The translations under genes were made by a program, and so were the position numbers. Below the pieces are notes generated by a model. That model searched no databases, was not told the DNA's origin, and was given only the letters and a program-made list of their open reading frames with translations. This document shows, piece after piece, positions 36,680 through 47,399 of a DNA stretch of 64,000 nucleotides; the first letter of the stretch is position 1, and each line of letters opens with the position of its first letter. Source of the stretch: Endomicrobium sp. (GTDB lineage Bacteria; Elusimicrobiota; Endomicrobiia; Endomicrobiales; Endomicrobiaceae); NCBI GenBank assembly GCA_031273925.1, contig JAISQW010000004.1:1-64000 (forward strand), written 5' to 3'.

Positions 36680-39271
36680 ATGTTCAAAACCATTTTAAGA
36701 GCGATTTTTGGAATTCAAAATGAAAAAAATATAAAGATGATTAAACCTATAATTGAAAAAGTTACTTCTTTGGAATTTATTATGAAACAACTTTCAGATA
36801 AAGAATTAAAAAATAAAACTACTAAATTTAAAGAACGTTTTTCAAAAGGTGAATCTTTAAGCACTATTTTACCAGAAGCTTTTGCTTGTGTTAGAGAAGC
36901 ATCTATTAGAACAATAGGATTAAGACATTTTGATGTGCAAATAATGGGTGGATGTGTTTTACATAATGGTAAAATTGCTGAAATGAAAACTGGAGAGGGA
37001 AAAACTTTGGTAGCTACGCTTGCAGCATATCTTAATGCTCTAACTGAAAAAGGTGTACATATAGTAACTGTAAACGACTATCTCGCAAAAAGGGATAAAG
37101 ATTGGATGTGTGAAATTTATAAAAAACTTGGACTTACTGTGGGATGTGTGGTACAAGGTATGAGTCGTCAAAGAAGAAAAGAAGCTTATAATTGTGATAT
37201 AACGTATGTTACAAATAATGAACTTGGTTTTGATTATTTGAGAGATAATATGGTTCTTTCACAAAATGATAAAGTTTTACGTTCTTTAAATTACGCTATT
37301 ATAGATGAAGTTGATTCAATTTTGATTGACGAAGCTAGAACACCATTAATCATTTCTGGTGATATCCAAAAATCGGCAGATAAATATTATACTTCAAACA
37401 AGATAGTTTCGTTACTGAAAGGTAAAAAAATTACTGAGGTTGAAGAAGTAAAAGCAAAATATAGTAATATTAATTTATCAAATGATTGTGATTATATGAT
37501 TGATGAAAAAAATCGTTCTGCGGTTTTAACTGATAAAGGGACTAAAAAAGCAGAAAAAATTTTGGGAATAAAAAATATTTATGATGATTTGGAATCGGAA
37601 TGGGTACATCATTTAACACAAGCAATAATAGCCAATGATTTATATAATAAAAATGTTGATTATGTAGTAAAAAATGGTGAAGTTATAATTGTAGATGAAT
37701 TTACAGGCAGACTTATGCCTGGGAGAAGGTGGTCAGATGGACTTCATCAAGCAATTGAAGCAAAAGAAAATTTAAAAATTGCACATGAAAATCAGACTTT
37801 TGCGACAATAACATTTCAAAATTTTTTTAGAATGTATAAAAAAATTTCTGGAATGACTGGAACAGCAGCAACAGAAAGATCAGAATTTTGGGAAATTTAT
37901 AAACTTAATGTTATTGAAATTCCAACAAACAATCCAATGATAAGAAAAGACCATCATGATGTTATATATAGAACTGAAAAAGAAAAAAATATTGCTATTA
38001 TTAATGAAATAGAATCTTCTTGGAAAAAAGGACAACCTGTACTTGTAGGTACACGCTCGATCGAAAAATCTGAAAAATTATCATCAATATTAAAAAAAAA
38101 GAATATTCCACATAATATTTTGAATGCTAAATATCATGAACTTGAAGCAAAAATTATATCTAATGCAGGTATGAAATATGCAATTACAATAGCAACAAAT
38201 ATGGCAGGCAGAGGTACAGATATTATTCTTGGTAAGAATAGCAAAGAAACTGAAGAAATAAAAAAATGTGGTGGTCTTTATGTAATAGGTACAGAAAGAC
38301 ATGAGTCTAGAAGAATAGATAACCAATTAAGAGGCCGTGCTGGCAGACAAGGTGATCCTGGTGAAACAAAGTTTTTTATTTCTATGGAAGATGAACTTAT
38401 GCGTCTTTTCGGATCTGAAAAAATATCTATAATAATGAAAAAAATTGGATTAAAAGAAGGTGAAAATATTCAGCATCCATGGATATCAAAAGCAGTAGAA
38501 AATGCGCAAAAAAAAGTTGAAGGAATGAATTTTGATATAAGAAAACATTTAATAGATTTCGATAATGTTATGAATAAACAAAGAGAAACTATTTATAAGT
38601 TAAGAGATGAAATTTTAAATGGTGATATATTAAATATATTAAAAAGTATGATCAAGGAATCTATAAATGAAAAAATTGATAGTTTTACCAGTATCAAAAA
38701 TGAATACTTAAAGAATTTGCGTATATCAAATATAAAAATGTGGCTTATTAGAGTTTTTGATATTAAATATGAATTTGAAAACGCAATTAAAAAAGAATTT
38801 TTTGATAAAGAAGTAATGCAAAAAAATATTTATGAAAAAATAATTGAAAAATATGAATTGAAACAAAAAGAGGTGTTGCCTGATTATTTGTTTAAAATCC
38901 AAAAAATAATGCTTTTGCAAATGATAGATTCTTCATGGATAGATCATTTGTATGAACTTGATCAATTAAGACGTGGCATAGGATTTACAGCTTATGCACA
39001 AAAAGATCCAAAAATTGAATATCAAAAAGAGTCTTTTATTTTGTTTGAATCTATGATGAAAAGAATAAGAGAAAACAGTATAGAATATGTTTTTAAAACC
39101 AAACTTATCAATAAAAAATATCAAGAAGACGAAAATAATAAACACTTAGTTATCAATAATAGTGATATTGTTCAAAACAACAATGTTAAATTAAAAAATG
39201 AAAAAATTGGTAGAAATGATTTTTGTCCATGTAAAAGTAATAAAAAATATAAAAAATGTTGTGGAAGGTGA
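36680..39271 (+). CDS. secA: Preprotein translocase ATPase SecA
   Basis: SecA drives secretory proteins through SecYEG. Walker A is EMKTGEGKTLVATLAAY, Walker B/DEAD AIIDEVDSILIDEARTPLIISG, and the second motor domain has ATNMAGRGTDIILG and QLRGRAGRQGDPG. The preprotein cross-linking, helical wing and scaffold regions are present. The C-terminal zinc/SecB-binding tail is KIGRNDFCPCKSNKKYKKCCG. Length 863 aa is normal. Confidence 0.98.
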   Translation: MFKTILRAIFGIQNEKNIKMIKPIIEKVTSLEFIMKQLSDKELKNKTTKFKERFSKGESLSTILPEAFACVREASIRTIGLRHFDVQIMGGCVLHNGKIAEMKTGEGKTLVATLAAYLNALTEKGVHIVTVNDYLAKRDKDWMCEIYKKLGLTVGCVVQGMSRQRRKEAYNCDITYVTNNELGFDYLRDNMVLSQNDKVLRSLNYAIIDEVDSILIDEARTPLIISGDIQKSADKYYTSNKIVSLLKGKKITEVEEVKAKYSNINLSNDCDYMIDEKNRSAVLTDKGTKKAEKILGIKNIYDDLESEWVHHLTQAIIANDLYNKNVDYVVKNGEVIIVDEFTGRLMPGRRWSDGLHQAIEAKENLKIAHENQTFATITFQNFFRMYKKISGMTGTAATERSEFWEIYKLNVIEIPTNNPMIRKDHHDVIYRTEKEKNIAIINEIESSWKKGQPVLVGTRSIEKSEKLSSILKKKNIPHNILNAKYHELEAKIISNAGMKYAITIATNMAGRGTDIILGKNSKETEEIKKCGGLYVIGTERHESRRIDNQLRGRAGRQGDPGETKFFISMEDELMRLFGSEKISIIMKKIGLKEGENIQHPWISKAVENAQKKVEGMNFDIRKHLIDFDNVMNKQRETIYKLRDEILNGDILNILKSMIKESINEKIDSFTSIKNEYLKNLRISNIKMWLIRVFDIKYEFENAIKKEFFDKEVMQKNIYEKIIEKYELKQKEVLPDYLFKIQKIMLLQMIDSSWIDHLYELDQLRRGIGFTAYAQKDPKIEYQKESFILFESMMKRIRENSIEYVFKTKLINKKYQEDENNKHLVINNSDIVQNNNVKLKNEKIGRNDFCPCKSNKKYKKCCGR

Positions 39272-39298
39272 GAATTATATAGTTTACAAACATAAAAT

Positions 39299-40468
39299 AT
39301 GAAAAAAAGAATAGTAATTCTTGGATCATCAGGTTCAATAGGTATGCAAACTTTAGATGTAATTTCTGATATGAAAAACGATATTTGTGTTGTAGGGCTT
39401 GCTGTAAATTTTAACATTCAAATTTTAAAAATTCAAATAAAAAAATTTAAACCAGTAGCAGTCTCTGTATGTAATTCTATTGCGGCAAAAAATTTAAAAA
39501 AATGGTGTTTTTTAAACAATATTAAAACTTGTGTTTATAGTGGAAATAATGCTTCTGAAAAACTTGTAGTGATGCCAAATGTTGATATGGTTATTGCTGC
39601 AATGGTTGGAACAGTTGGATTAAAAGCTATAATTGCAGCAATTGCGGCAAGGAAAAATATAGCTATAGCAAATAAAGAAGTTATCGTTATGGCTGGAAAA
39701 TATATAATGAATCTCGCAACAAAAAATAATATTTCCATAATTCCAATTGATAGTGAACATTCAGCAATATTTCAATGTCGTGTTTATGATAAATACTCTC
39801 AAATAAAAAAGATAATACTCACAGCTTCTGGAGGGCCTTTTTATAAGTATAAAAAGGATTTTTCAAAGATAACAGTTAATCAAACTTTAAAACACCCTAT
39901 TTGGAATATGGGTAAAAAAATAACAGTTGATAGTGCAACTCTTATGAATAAAGGACTTGAAGTTATTGAAGCATCTATTCTTTTTGGCATACCTGTAAGT
40001 AAAATAGAAGTTGTTATACATCCACAATCTATAATACACTCAATGGTGGAATATATTGATGGTTCTGTAATAGCTTATCTTTCGAATCCTGACATGCGGT
40101 TACCAATACAGTATGCACTAACTTATCCAGAAAAATTATTTTTAAATATTAAGCCTTTAAATTTTTTAAAAATTAAGAAATTACAATTTTATAAACCTAA
40201 TTTTGATAAGTTTCCGTGTCTTGATATTGCATATTATGTTGCGAAAAAAGGATATACCTTACCAGCAGTAATGAATGCTGCTAATGAAATATCTGTGGAA
40301 GCTTTTTTGAACAAAAAAATAAGATTTACAGATATAGCTAGAATTATTAAAAAAACTGTAATGGAACATAAAATTTTAAAAAATCCAGATTTAAAAAGTT
40401 TTGTTAATGCTGATTTATGGGCACGAAATCATGCAAAAAAAATTATAAAAGCATTATTAAATGAATAA
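39299..40468 (+). CDS. dxr: 1-deoxy-D-xylulose 5-phosphate reductoisomerase
   Basis: Dxr (IspC) makes methylerythritol phosphate in the MEP isoprenoid pathway. The NADPH site is GSSGSIGMQTLDVI. The metal and substrate residues are in IIPIDSEHSAIFQC, TASGGPFYKY and NMGKKITVDSATLMNKGLEVIEA. VVIHPQSIIHSMVEYIDGSVIA follows. Length 389 aa. The stop overlaps rseP by eight bases. dxr-rseP-ispG is a common cluster. Confidence 0.96.
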   Translation: MKKRIVILGSSGSIGMQTLDVISDMKNDICVVGLAVNFNIQILKIQIKKFKPVAVSVCNSIAAKNLKKWCFLNNIKTCVYSGNNASEKLVVMPNVDMVIAAMVGTVGLKAIIAAIAARKNIAIANKEVIVMAGKYIMNLATKNNISIIPIDSEHSAIFQCRVYDKYSQIKKIILTASGGPFYKYKKDFSKITVNQTLKHPIWNMGKKITVDSATLMNKGLEVIEASILFGIPVSKIEVVIHPQSIIHSMVEYIDGSVIAYLSNPDMRLPIQYALTYPEKLFLNIKPLNFLKIKKLQFYKPNFDKFPCLDIAYYVAKKGYTLPAVMNAANEISVEAFLNKKIRFTDIARIIKKTVMEHKILKNPDLKSFVNADLWARNHAKKIIKALLNE

Positions 40469-41498
40469 AATTATTCAAATATTTGGAATTATTTTTGGTT
40501 TTGGTATTCTAATTTTTATACATGAATTAGGACATTTTATAGTAGCAAAAATATATAAAGTTAAAATATTAACTTTTGCTTTTGGTTTTGGTCCTAGTTT
40601 AATAGAATACAACTATAAGGACACTAAATATTGTGTGAAAATCATACCTTTTGGTGGATTCGTATCAATGGCAGGTGAAAATCCAAATGAGTTTACAGGT
40701 ACAGAAGGAGAATATTTGTCATTGAAATGGTATAAAAAAATACTTATATCATTTTCAGGGCCTCTATTAAATTATCTATTAGCTATTATTCTTTTTATTA
40801 TTATTTTTAATATGAAAGGTATAGATGTAGTTTCTATGAATTCCTCCTATATAGGGTCAATTACAAAAGGATCTTACATGTCAAAAGTTGGCATTAAACC
40901 TGGAGATAAGATAAAAACAATAGATGATATAAATATAAATACATGGTACGATTTATATTTTAATATAAGAAATAAAGTTGGTAAACGTATATTCATTTTA
41001 ATTGATAGGAAAGGAACTTTTTTTAATTTAGATATAATTATTAAAAAAAAATCAATAGTAATTACTGATATTATGGGTGCAAAACCATATATAACAAATT
41101 TAAAATACGGATTTTTAAAATCTGTATACCTTGGAATAAAAACTCCAATAAGACAAACAATGATTAGTATTGCATACATTATAGATGAAATTATTTCATT
41201 TAGAAAACCTGAAATTTCTGGGCCTGTTGGTGTTATTCAAATTATGTCAAATGCAGCAAAATCTGGGATGTATGATTATCTAAAATGTATTGCAATTGTT
41301 TCTGTTGCTTTAGGATTATTTAATCTTTTTCCAATTCCTATGGTAGATGGTGGTATGATTGTATTGTTTTTTATTGAGGGAATAATAAAACGATGTATAA
41401 ATATAAATGTAATTAAAATTTATAATACCATAGGATTAATTTTTATACTTATTATTTTCTTCTTTGCAACGTACATAGATATTTTACGTTTAGTGTAG
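40461..41498 (+). CDS. rseP: Site-2 intramembrane zinc protease RseP
   Basis: RseP-type proteases cut membrane-embedded anti-sigma factors or leftover signal peptides. The zinc motif HELGH is in FIHELGHFIVAKIYKVKIL and the third ligand region is NLFPIPMVDGGMIVLFFIEG. A single PDZ-like domain (about residues 115-190, IGSITKGSYMSKVGIKPGDKIKTIDDI) is present, compared with two in E. coli RseP. Length 345 aa. No sigma-E or RseA gene is in the window. Confidence 0.93.
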   Translation: MNKIIQIFGIIFGFGILIFIHELGHFIVAKIYKVKILTFAFGFGPSLIEYNYKDTKYCVKIIPFGGFVSMAGENPNEFTGTEGEYLSLKWYKKILISFSGPLLNYLLAIILFIIIFNMKGIDVVSMNSSYIGSITKGSYMSKVGIKPGDKIKTIDDININTWYDLYFNIRNKVGKRIFILIDRKGTFFNLDIIIKKKSIVITDIMGAKPYITNLKYGFLKSVYLGIKTPIRQTMISIAYIIDEIISFRKPEISGPVGVIQIMSNAAKSGMYDYLKCIAIVSVALGLFNLFPIPMVDGGMIVLFFIEGIIKRCININVIKIYNTIGLIFILIIFFFATYIDILRLV

Positions 41499-41508
41499 AT
41501 AAATAATT

Positions 41509-42603
41509 ATGAAATTTTATAAAAGATTATATACGAAAAAAATAAATATTGGCAATGTTACAATAGGTGGTGGCTTGCCTATTGTAGTGCAATCTATGAC
41601 AAATACAGATTCAAGAGATTATAAAGCCACTATAAAACAAATAAAACAACTTGAAGATGTTGGATGTGAAATTGTTCGTATTTCAATTCCTGATATGGAA
41701 TCAGCATATAATATAAATATAATCAAAAAAAATATAAATATTCCGTTGGTTGCAGATATACATTTTAATTATAAAATAGCTTTAGAAACAATAAAGCAAG
41801 GGATAGACAAAATAAGAATCAACCCAGGAAATATTGGATCAGAAACTGACATTGGCATTTTGGCAAAAGAAGCTAAAAAAGCTCATATACCAATACGTAT
41901 TGGTATTAATGCAGGTTCTTTAAAAGAATTTCATAGTTTTATTGATACTCGCTCGCGCGCAGAAGTTGTTGCAAATACTGCAATAAAATATGTAGAAATT
42001 TTAGAGAAATATAATTTTGAAGATATAGTGGTTTCATTGAAAACTTCAAATATTTATACAACAATACAAGCATATAACTTTTTTTCATTTAAAAAAAAAT
42101 ATCCATTACATTTAGGTATAACAGAATCAGGAACTATTTTCAGTGGTACAATAAAATCAGCAGCTGGACTTGGAATAATATTATATAATGGTATTGGGGA
42201 TACATTAAGAGTTTCTCTCACTGCAAATCCTATTGAGGAAGTTAAAGTGGCTTATTATCTTTTACAATCTATGGGCCTTCGACATTTTGGCATCGAAATT
42301 ATTTCATGTCCCACATGTTCTAGATGTCAAGTCGATTTGATAAAAATGGCTTCAAAATTTGAAGAAAAAATTGCTACAATAAAAAATCTAAAACATCTAA
42401 AAAAAAATATAAAAGTAGCTATAATGGGATGTAGTGTTAATGGTATAGGAGAAGCTAATGATGCAGACTTTGGGATAATATGTAAGAGAAATATAGGCAT
42501 ATTATTTAGATGCGGGAAAATAATAGGTAAAGTAAAAACCGAGAAATTGATTCAAAAACTTATTTTTATAATTATGAATTATATTAACACTAATGAGAAT
42601 TAG
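41509..42603 (+). CDS. ispG: 4-hydroxy-3-methylbut-2-en-1-yl diphosphate synthase IspG
   Basis: IspG (GcpE) is the iron-sulfur enzyme making HMBPP in the MEP pathway. The N-terminal TIM barrel has IVVQSMTNTDSRDYKATIKQIKQLEDVGCEIVRIS and ADIHFNYKIAL...KIRINPGNIG. The cluster cysteines are in ISCPTCSRCQVD and in AIMGCSVNGIGEANDADFGI. Length 364 aa is standard for the bacterial two-domain form. It ends a dxr-rseP-ispG set. Confidence 0.95.
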   Translation: MKFYKRLYTKKINIGNVTIGGGLPIVVQSMTNTDSRDYKATIKQIKQLEDVGCEIVRISIPDMESAYNINIIKKNINIPLVADIHFNYKIALETIKQGIDKIRINPGNIGSETDIGILAKEAKKAHIPIRIGINAGSLKEFHSFIDTRSRAEVVANTAIKYVEILEKYNFEDIVVSLKTSNIYTTIQAYNFFSFKKKYPLHLGITESGTIFSGTIKSAAGLGIILYNGIGDTLRVSLTANPIEEVKVAYYLLQSMGLRHFGIEIISCPTCSRCQVDLIKMASKFEEKIATIKNLKHLKKNIKVAIMGCSVNGIGEANDADFGIICKRNIGILFRCGKIIGKVKTEKLIQKLIFIIMNYINTNEN

Positions 42604-42988
42604 ATAAGGCAAAAATATATTACAAAAAAGGAAGTTAGAAAAAATTATTAAATAATATTCAAAAATTTTATAAAAAAAAATAACAAAAACAAAGTTGCTA
42701 TTGTCAATAGAGATTTAAAAAAATAGAAAATATTTATAATATGCAAAGGAAAACCTTATAAGTATGTTAATAATTGCATTTTATACAATAATTTAGAATA
42801 AAGCGATAATACGACAAAAAAATACCTGTAAATTTTCTATTATACAGTAATTTTTGAATATAAAGTTAGAAAAGTTAGTTGATGAAAATGTGTAATAAAA
42901 TTTAAAATGTTAAAAATTTTAAATTAATATTAATCTTCTTTTATTTTTATTGTTTGTTTATATTTTAATAAGTTCGAAAGAGTATATT
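42604..42988. other. Intergenic gap between ispG and proS, no gene found
   Basis: About 385 bases, nearly all A/T, with frequent stops in all six frames (I scanned the minus-strand frames for stops and find no open stretch above about 40 codons). No tRNA-like or terminator-like structure is evident. A weak promoter-like pair TTGATG (42879-42884), 18 bases, TAAAAT (42903-42908) may serve proS. Confidence 0.5.
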
Positions 42989-44701
42989 ATGTTTTTTTCT
43001 AAATTATTTATTCATACTTCAAGAGAAACATCTCACGAACATAAACGTGAAGCAGTTTCTATAAAATTGATGATAAAATCTGGTATGGTTCATAAGCTTT
43101 CATCCGGATTTTATGAATTTTTACCTATTGGATTAAAAGTTTTACGAAAAATTGAAAATATAATAAGACAAGAAATGAACGTTATAGGTGGTCAAGAAAT
43201 TATGCTACCTTTAATTTCACCTAAAAGCCTACTAGTTGAAACAGGAAGATGGGATATTTATGGTAAAGAACTTTTTAAATTTAAAGATAGAAACGAAGCA
43301 GAATTTTGTCTTTCTCCAACTGCAGAAGAGGTGGCTGTAGATTTAATTAGAAAAAAAATTAAATCATACAAACAACTTCCTATTATGATATATCAATTTG
43401 GGGTAAAATTTAGAGATGAAATACGTCCGCGTTTTGGTTTGATACGTTCTAAAGAATTCCTTATGAAAGATGCTTATTCATTTCATAAAGATGAAAATGA
43501 TTTGAAAAAACATTATCAAATTGTCTTTGACGCTTATGTTAATATATGTTTAAAATGTGGTATTAAGTTTCGTGCAGTTGAAGCAGTTTCTGGTATTATA
43601 GGTGGTTCATTTTCTCATGAATTTATAGCTATTACTAATAGTGGTGAGGAAGAAATAGTTTGGTGTGATTGTGGATATGGAGTGATCAGTGAAAAAGCTG
43701 AAGCGGTAAATGTTGAAAATCAAAAAGAAATTCCTCTTTCTATGGAAGAAATACTTACTACTAATATAAAAACAATTAAAGATGTTGCAAATATTTTAAA
43801 ACTCCCATTATATAAATTCATAAAAACAGTTATTTACGTTGCAAATAATCAATTTGTTGCTGTTTTAATAAGAGGTGATCATGAAATAAATGAAACAAAA
43901 CTTAAATCAATACTTGACGTAAATAAAATAATTCTTGCAAATAAAAACGATATTATTTATTCCATGAATATTCCAATAGGATTCATAGGACCAGTTGGGC
44001 TTAAAAATATAAAAATTATAGCTGATCTATCCGTTATTGAAATATCAAATGCGGTGACAGGTGCTAATAAAAAAAATTATCATATAAAAAATGTAAATTA
44101 TATAAGGGACTTTGTTGTTGATATTGTTGCTGATATAAGAAGGGTTAAATGCGATGATTTTTGCCCCAAATGCAAAAAAGAAAAGTTAAAATTTTCTAAA
44201 GGTATAGAAATAGGGCATACTTTTAAACTTGGTATAAAATATTCGCATTCAATGAATGCTATATATTTCGATAAAAAAGGTAATAAAAAAAATATTGTTA
44301 TGGGCTGTTATGGCATTGGAATTACAAGGATGATAGCTGCTATAATTGAACAATCTCATGATGATAGTGGTATAATATGGCCATGTGAAATTGCTCCTTT
44401 TGAAGTTATTGTTATTCCAGTAAATTTCAAAAATGAAAAAATTAAAAAAATATCAAAAAAAATATATAATGATTTATCTTTAAATGGATTAGATGTATTA
44501 ATTGATGACAGAGAAGAAAGTGTTGGTGTTAAATTTAAAGATGCAGATTTAATGGGCATTCCTTATAAAATAACTGTTGGAGAAAAAAATCTTTCTTATG
44601 GAAATGTAGAATTAAAAGCTAGAAAAGATAAAAAAAATGATATCAAAATTTTAAAAACTGAAATTGCAATACGTGAAATATTAAAAATATTTAAAAAATA
44701 A
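42989..44701 (+). CDS. proS: Prolyl-tRNA synthetase (bacterial type with editing insertion)
   Basis: ProS charges tRNA-Pro. Class II motifs are SGFYEFLPIGLKVLRKIENIIR (motif 1), FRDEIRPRFGLIRSKEFLMKDAYSFH (motif 2) and GCYGIGITRMIAAIIEQSHDDSGIIWP (motif 3). Between motifs 2 and 3 lies the YbaK-like editing domain (about residues 220-390), and the anticodon-binding domain begins EIAPFEVIVIPVN. I start at ATG 42989, which gives MFFSKLFIHTSRE; the track's TTG start adds 13 unlikely residues. Confidence 0.95.
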   Translation: MFFSKLFIHTSRETSHEHKREAVSIKLMIKSGMVHKLSSGFYEFLPIGLKVLRKIENIIRQEMNVIGGQEIMLPLISPKSLLVETGRWDIYGKELFKFKDRNEAEFCLSPTAEEVAVDLIRKKIKSYKQLPIMIYQFGVKFRDEIRPRFGLIRSKEFLMKDAYSFHKDENDLKKHYQIVFDAYVNICLKCGIKFRAVEAVSGIIGGSFSHEFIAITNSGEEEIVWCDCGYGVISEKAEAVNVENQKEIPLSMEEILTTNIKTIKDVANILKLPLYKFIKTVIYVANNQFVAVLIRGDHEINETKLKSILDVNKIILANKNDIIYSMNIPIGFIGPVGLKNIKIIADLSVIEISNAVTGANKKNYHIKNVNYIRDFVVDIVADIRRVKCDDFCPKCKKEKLKFSKGIEIGHTFKLGIKYSHSMNAIYFDKKGNKKNIVMGCYGIGITRMIAAIIEQSHDDSGIIWPCEIAPFEVIVIPVNFKNEKIKKISKKIYNDLSLNGLDVLIDDREESVGVKFKDADLMGIPYKITVGEKNLSYGNVELKARKDKKNDIKILKTEIAIREILKIFKK

Positions 44702-44883
44702 ACATGAAATAGTTGTAGAATAAAGATTCATCATTGAATGAGGTTTGTTATTGTATTACTACAATATTGAATAAAAAGATTTTTAAATGTTGAATAATTC
44801 CATTTATTCTGTTTTTTGAAATGTTATTATATTATATTTTTGTTTATAAGTTTGATATTTTTTTAATTTAAAGGATAGAAAAT

Positions 44884-46254
44884 ATGAGTTTAAGAAAATA
44901 TGACATTCTTATAATAGGGTCTGGTCCTGCAGGATTTTCTGCAGCTGTAAGAGCTTCTCAATTAGGTGTAAAAAGAATTGCATTAATAGAAAAAGATTTA
45001 ATAGGGGGAACATGTTTAAATTGTGGATGTATACCAACCAAATTTTTGTGGTTGTCACTAAAAACAAAACTAAAAATTCAAAAATCTTACGAATATGGTA
45101 TTAAAGCAGTTTTAGATACTATTGATTTTGTAGATGTAATTAAAAAAAAAGATAAAGATATAGAAAATATTAGAAAAGGAATGAAATTGACATTATTAGC
45201 ACATTCTATTGATATTATAAATGGTATAGCCTTATTTAAAAATAAAAACACAATTATAGTTTCAGATTTAAATAACGATCGAAAAATAGAAATACTAACT
45301 AATAAAATTATTATTGCCACTGGGACAAATCCTTCTATTATAGAAGAATTTAATTTTAATAACAATAATATAATTAACTCAACTGATATTTTAAACCTTA
45401 AAAAAATTCCAAAAAATATGCTTATCGTTGGTGGTGGAGCAATAGGCATTGAAATGGCAACAATATTTTCTGGATTTGGTTGTCGTATAACTTTAATTGA
45501 AAAAGAAAATCATTTACTGCAATACGAAGATTTTGAAATATCAGAACAAATAAGAAAAAATTTAGTAATACAAGGTGTTGAAGTTTTAACATCATATACA
45601 AAAATGCACGATATAATAAATAAATATGAAAAGATTCTAGTAGTTACTGGCAGAGCACCAAATAATATTTTAAAATTTGAAAACGTTGGCATAAAAACAT
45701 CTGAAAAAGGATTTATTAAAACAAATGATTTTTATCAGACAAACATAAGTAATATATATGCAGTTGGCGATATTATAGGAGAAAATTTATTTGCATATAC
45801 TGCTCAGAATGATGGAATTAAAGCTGCAGAAAATGCTGTTAATGGTAATTTAATTCAGATCAACAGAAAGAAATATATAGTTCCAAAAGTTGTTTTTGCT
45901 ATGCCACAAATTGCTTCAGTTAAAGTTAATAATTTTTTTGAATATAAAAATTTAATTATTGGAAAATCTTCTTTTTCATCAAATTCAAGAGCCTTTATAG
46001 AAAAAGAGCGTGCAGGATTTGCAAAATGTGCTATTGACATTGTAACAAAAAAGCCAATAGCTTTTTGGATTATAGGCGCTCATTCTGATGAATTAATAAA
46101 TATTGCTTCCCAAATTCTTAAAAATAATATTACTTACATATCAAGGGAAACTATATTTCATCCATCATTTAGTGAAATTTTACTTAATGCTTATGAAGAT
46201 GCAATTAATAAAACTATTTATAAAAATAAAAAAGATAGGTGTAATAATTTATAA
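44884..46254 (+). CDS. lpdA: Dihydrolipoyl dehydrogenase
   Basis: This flavoprotein reoxidises dihydrolipoyl groups (the L protein of the glycine cleavage system or E3 of 2-oxoacid dehydrogenases). The FAD motif is IIGSGPAGFSAAVRA, the redox disulfide GGTCLNCGCIPTK (note an extra Cys between the pair), the NAD motif IVGGGAIGIEMATIF, the second FAD motif IYAVGDIIG and the catalytic His in FHPSFSE. AGGATAG precedes the ATG. It is 87 bases from gcvT, which points to glycine cleavage. Confidence 0.93.
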   Translation: MSLRKYDILIIGSGPAGFSAAVRASQLGVKRIALIEKDLIGGTCLNCGCIPTKFLWLSLKTKLKIQKSYEYGIKAVLDTIDFVDVIKKKDKDIENIRKGMKLTLLAHSIDIINGIALFKNKNTIIVSDLNNDRKIEILTNKIIIATGTNPSIIEEFNFNNNNIINSTDILNLKKIPKNMLIVGGGAIGIEMATIFSGFGCRITLIEKENHLLQYEDFEISEQIRKNLVIQGVEVLTSYTKMHDIINKYEKILVVTGRAPNNILKFENVGIKTSEKGFIKTNDFYQTNISNIYAVGDIIGENLFAYTAQNDGIKAAENAVNGNLIQINRKKYIVPKVVFAMPQIASVKVNNFFEYKNLIIGKSSFSSNSRAFIEKERAGFAKCAIDIVTKKPIAFWIIGAHSDELINIASQILKNNITYISRETIFHPSFSEILLNAYEDAINKTIYKNKKDRCNNL

Positions 46255-46340
46255 TGTAATATTATATAAATTTGTAATTACATATATTTTAAATTTTACC
46301 ATAACACAAAGATATAAATAGGAGGTATAAAATATAAATT

Positions 46341-47399
46341 ATGAAAAAAACTGATTTATATAATGAACATGAAAAACTTGGAGCAAAATTTATGGAATTT
46401 AATGGATGGAAAATGCCAATTAAATATACATCTATTATTGATGAACATAATGCTGTAAGGACAAATATTGGTATTTTTGATATAGGACATATGGGTGTTT
46501 TTACAGTTGTTGGAAATGATGCTGAAAAATTTTTAAACAGTGTAACTCTTGGTAATGTATCTGGACTTATTAATAAAAAAGCAAGATATTCCATGATTTT
46601 AAATGATAATGCTGGTATAAAAGATGATATTATAATTTATAAAATTGATAAAGAATATATGATTGTTGTAAATGCTGTAAACTTTGAAAAGGATTATATT
46701 TGGTTAAATAAACATAAAACTAACAATGTCGAGATAAACGATATAAGTTCTGAAATTTATATTCTTGCTATACAAGGATGTGGTGCTCTTGATTTATTAC
46801 AAAGTATTTCTTTAACAGATATTTATATTATGAAAAAATTTACGATATCAAATTTGCAATTAAATGGTATAAATGCAGATTTTTGTAGAATAGCAAGAAC
46901 AGGATATACCGGAGAGGATGGTTTTGAAATATTTATATCAAAAAAACAAATAATTAAACTTTGGGAAAAATTCATGACGCTTCATGTAAAACCATGCGGG
47001 CTTGGATGCCGTGATACTTTAAGAAGAAGCATGCCACTATATGGGCATGAAATTGATGAAAGTATCAATCCTATTGAGGTAGGATTTGAAAAAATAATAA
47101 ATTGGGATAACAATTTTATAGGTAAAAATAAACTTTTATCGATTATAAAGACTAAACCTTTGAGAAAATTAGTAAATTTTGAATGTATATCTGGTAGTAT
47201 TGCTAGAAGTTTAGATGAAGTTTATGTAAACAATAATAAAATTGGTTATGTAACAAGTGGATCTTTTTCGCCAACATTAAAAAAATCAATAGGTAGAGCA
47301 TTGATTAGTACTTTTGCCGATGAAAATAAATTAGAAGTTAATATTCATAATAAAATGAAAAAGATAAAAGTAGTTTCTGGCCCATTTTACAAAAGGTAA
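46341..47399 (+). CDS. gcvT: Aminomethyltransferase (glycine cleavage T protein)
   Basis: GcvT releases ammonia from the aminomethyl-lipoyl H protein and passes the carbon to tetrahydrofolate. The N terminus has LGAKFMEFNGWKMPIKYTSIIDEHNAVRTNIGIFDIGHMG. The folate-binding region has RTGYTGEDGFEIF and CGLGCRDTLRRSMPLYGHEIDE, and the C-terminal domain VTSGSFSPTLKKSIGRALI. Length 352 aa. gcvH and gcvP are not in the window. Confidence 0.95.
   Translation: MKKTDLYNEHEKLGAKFMEFNGWKMPIKYTSIIDEHNAVRTNIGIFDIGHMGVFTVVGNDAEKFLNSVTLGNVSGLINKKARYSMILNDNAGIKDDIIIYKIDKEYMIVVNAVNFEKDYIWLNKHKTNNVEINDISSEIYILAIQGCGALDLLQSISLTDIYIMKKFTISNLQLNGINADFCRIARTGYTGEDGFEIFISKKQIIKLWEKFMTLHVKPCGLGCRDTLRRSMPLYGHEIDESINPIEVGFEKIINWDNNFIGKNKLLSIIKTKPLRKLVNFECISGSIARSLDEVYVNNNKIGYVTSGSFSPTLKKSIGRALISTFADENKLEVNIHNKMKKIKVVSGPFYKR

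Noticed and set aside
46103-46321. 72-codon ORF overlapping the end of lpdA
   Set aside because: Mostly within lpdA in another frame; no start signal and no family resemblance.
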